Positions 63,603 to 64,000 of a stretch of DNA of 64,000 bases are shown here, one piece after another; within the stretch, counting starts at the first letter, position 1; each line of letters begins with the position of its first letter. The notes beneath the pieces are model-generated. The model was not told where the DNA came from and searched no databases. It was given only the letters and a program-made list of their open reading frames with translations. The DNA lies in contig JADJRL010000003.1 of assembly GCA_016712225.1 (NCBI GenBank), positions 4,415,501-4,479,500 on the forward strand. Direction: 5' to 3'. The stretch is from Candidatus Defluviibacterium haderslevense. Its GTDB lineage: Bacteria > Bacteroidota > Bacteroidia > Chitinophagales > Saprospiraceae. The translations under genes and the position numbers were made by a program.

Positions 63603-64000
63603 ATGACAACTCTCGGTGCATTATATATCTATCCCGTTAAATCTTTAGGATCAATAAAATTAACTGAAACTCAAATTTTTGAAGAAGGATTTCAATATGA
63701 TCGATTGTGGATGATTGTAGATGAATTAGGTCAATGCATCACACAACGTGAAGCACCCATATTAAATTTGATTCAGATAAAATTAATTGACAACGGTTTT
63801 TACATTTATCTAAATGACCAACCCAAGAATGGATTTATTCTAGAACATGATGAATTGTTAAAACAAAAAATGAATGTGACAATATGGTCAAGTGAATTTT
63901 TAACTTCTGTCTCTAATCCAATTGGTTCTGAATGGTTAACAGACTATTTAAAACAAAAAGTCCATTTGGTTAAAATGGATAAGAATCGGAGAATAAAACA
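63603..64000 (+). CDS. MOSC-domain protein, N-terminal part (3' partial)
   Basis: Starting from the ATG that follows the methyltransferase stop without a gap, 132 codons remain open to the window end. LGALYIYPVKSLGSIKL, then FQYDRLWMIVDELGQCITQR, is the beta-barrel domain that precedes MOSC domains, as in YcbX and the C-terminal part of molybdenum-cofactor sulfurases. Such proteins bind the molybdenum cofactor or support N-hydroxylated base reduction. The catalytic Cys region lies beyond the window. Confidence in the N-terminal domain is high and in its specific role low. Confidence 0.85.
   Translation, partial: MTTLGALYIYPVKSLGSIKLTETQIFEEGFQYDRLWMIVDELGQCITQREAPILNLIQIKLIDNGFYIYLNDQPKNGFILEHDELLKQKMNVTIWSSEFLTSVSNPIGSEWLTDYLKQKVHLVKMDKNRRIK

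Overview
This window is chromosomal DNA from a low-GC member of the Bacteroidota, most likely Saprospiraceae or a close relative. The evidence is several exported proteins with type IX secretion (T9SS) C-terminal sorting domains, a TonB-dependent receptor with a carboxypeptidase-regulatory N-terminus, promoters of the Bacteroidota TTTG/TAnnTTTG type, a tRNA without an encoded CCA, and very large HYR/dockerin/cohesin-like secreted proteins. Both window ends cut genes: a MORN/TonB-C-like gene at the left and a MOSC-domain gene at the right.

Positions 1-24500 are mostly housekeeping and surface genes. They include a metallo-beta-lactamase-fold hydrolase, ribH with an upstream TPR membrane protein, pdhA, recF with an overlapping DUF721 gene, a TonB receptor, leuS, tRNA-Arg, two T9SS cargo proteins (delta-60 repeats; beta-helix), a MATE exporter and a 1703-residue T9SS protein. 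A dense run of hairpins without coding sequence lies at 9031-9334.

Positions 25345-30946 (locus A) hold a FecR-like/FN3-like exported protein, a CHASE2 protein without an output domain, a secreted HExxH metalloprotease with helical repeats and, divergently, an ECF sigma factor with a single-pass TPR protein that has anti-sigma topology. A RAYT/IS200-type transposase with REP-like palindromes and a two-domain sulfurtransferase follow (31064-33165).

Positions 33659-49196 (locus B, all minus strand) hold two tandem metalloprotease paralogues related to the one in locus A, a protein with about fifty 9-residue repeats, a caspase-TPR protein with an EF-hand-like loop, and two tandem 14-blade WD40-caspase proteins. 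All carry signal peptides. An OmpA-family protein and a small secreted protein come next, then a plus-strand pair (52656-56241) of a metacaspase-like protein and a coiled-coil/beta-barrel protein. The two loci share two gene families (HExxH-TPR proteases and FecR/FN3-like proteins). My main inference is that they form one exported protease/surveillance system, possibly regulated by the ECF sigma factor. I know of no experimental description of such a set.

Positions 56477-64000 return to housekeeping: a CorA transporter, nrdB-nrdA behind an inverted pair of perfect DnaA boxes, a DUF2130 protein, a methyltransferase and the MOSC gene.
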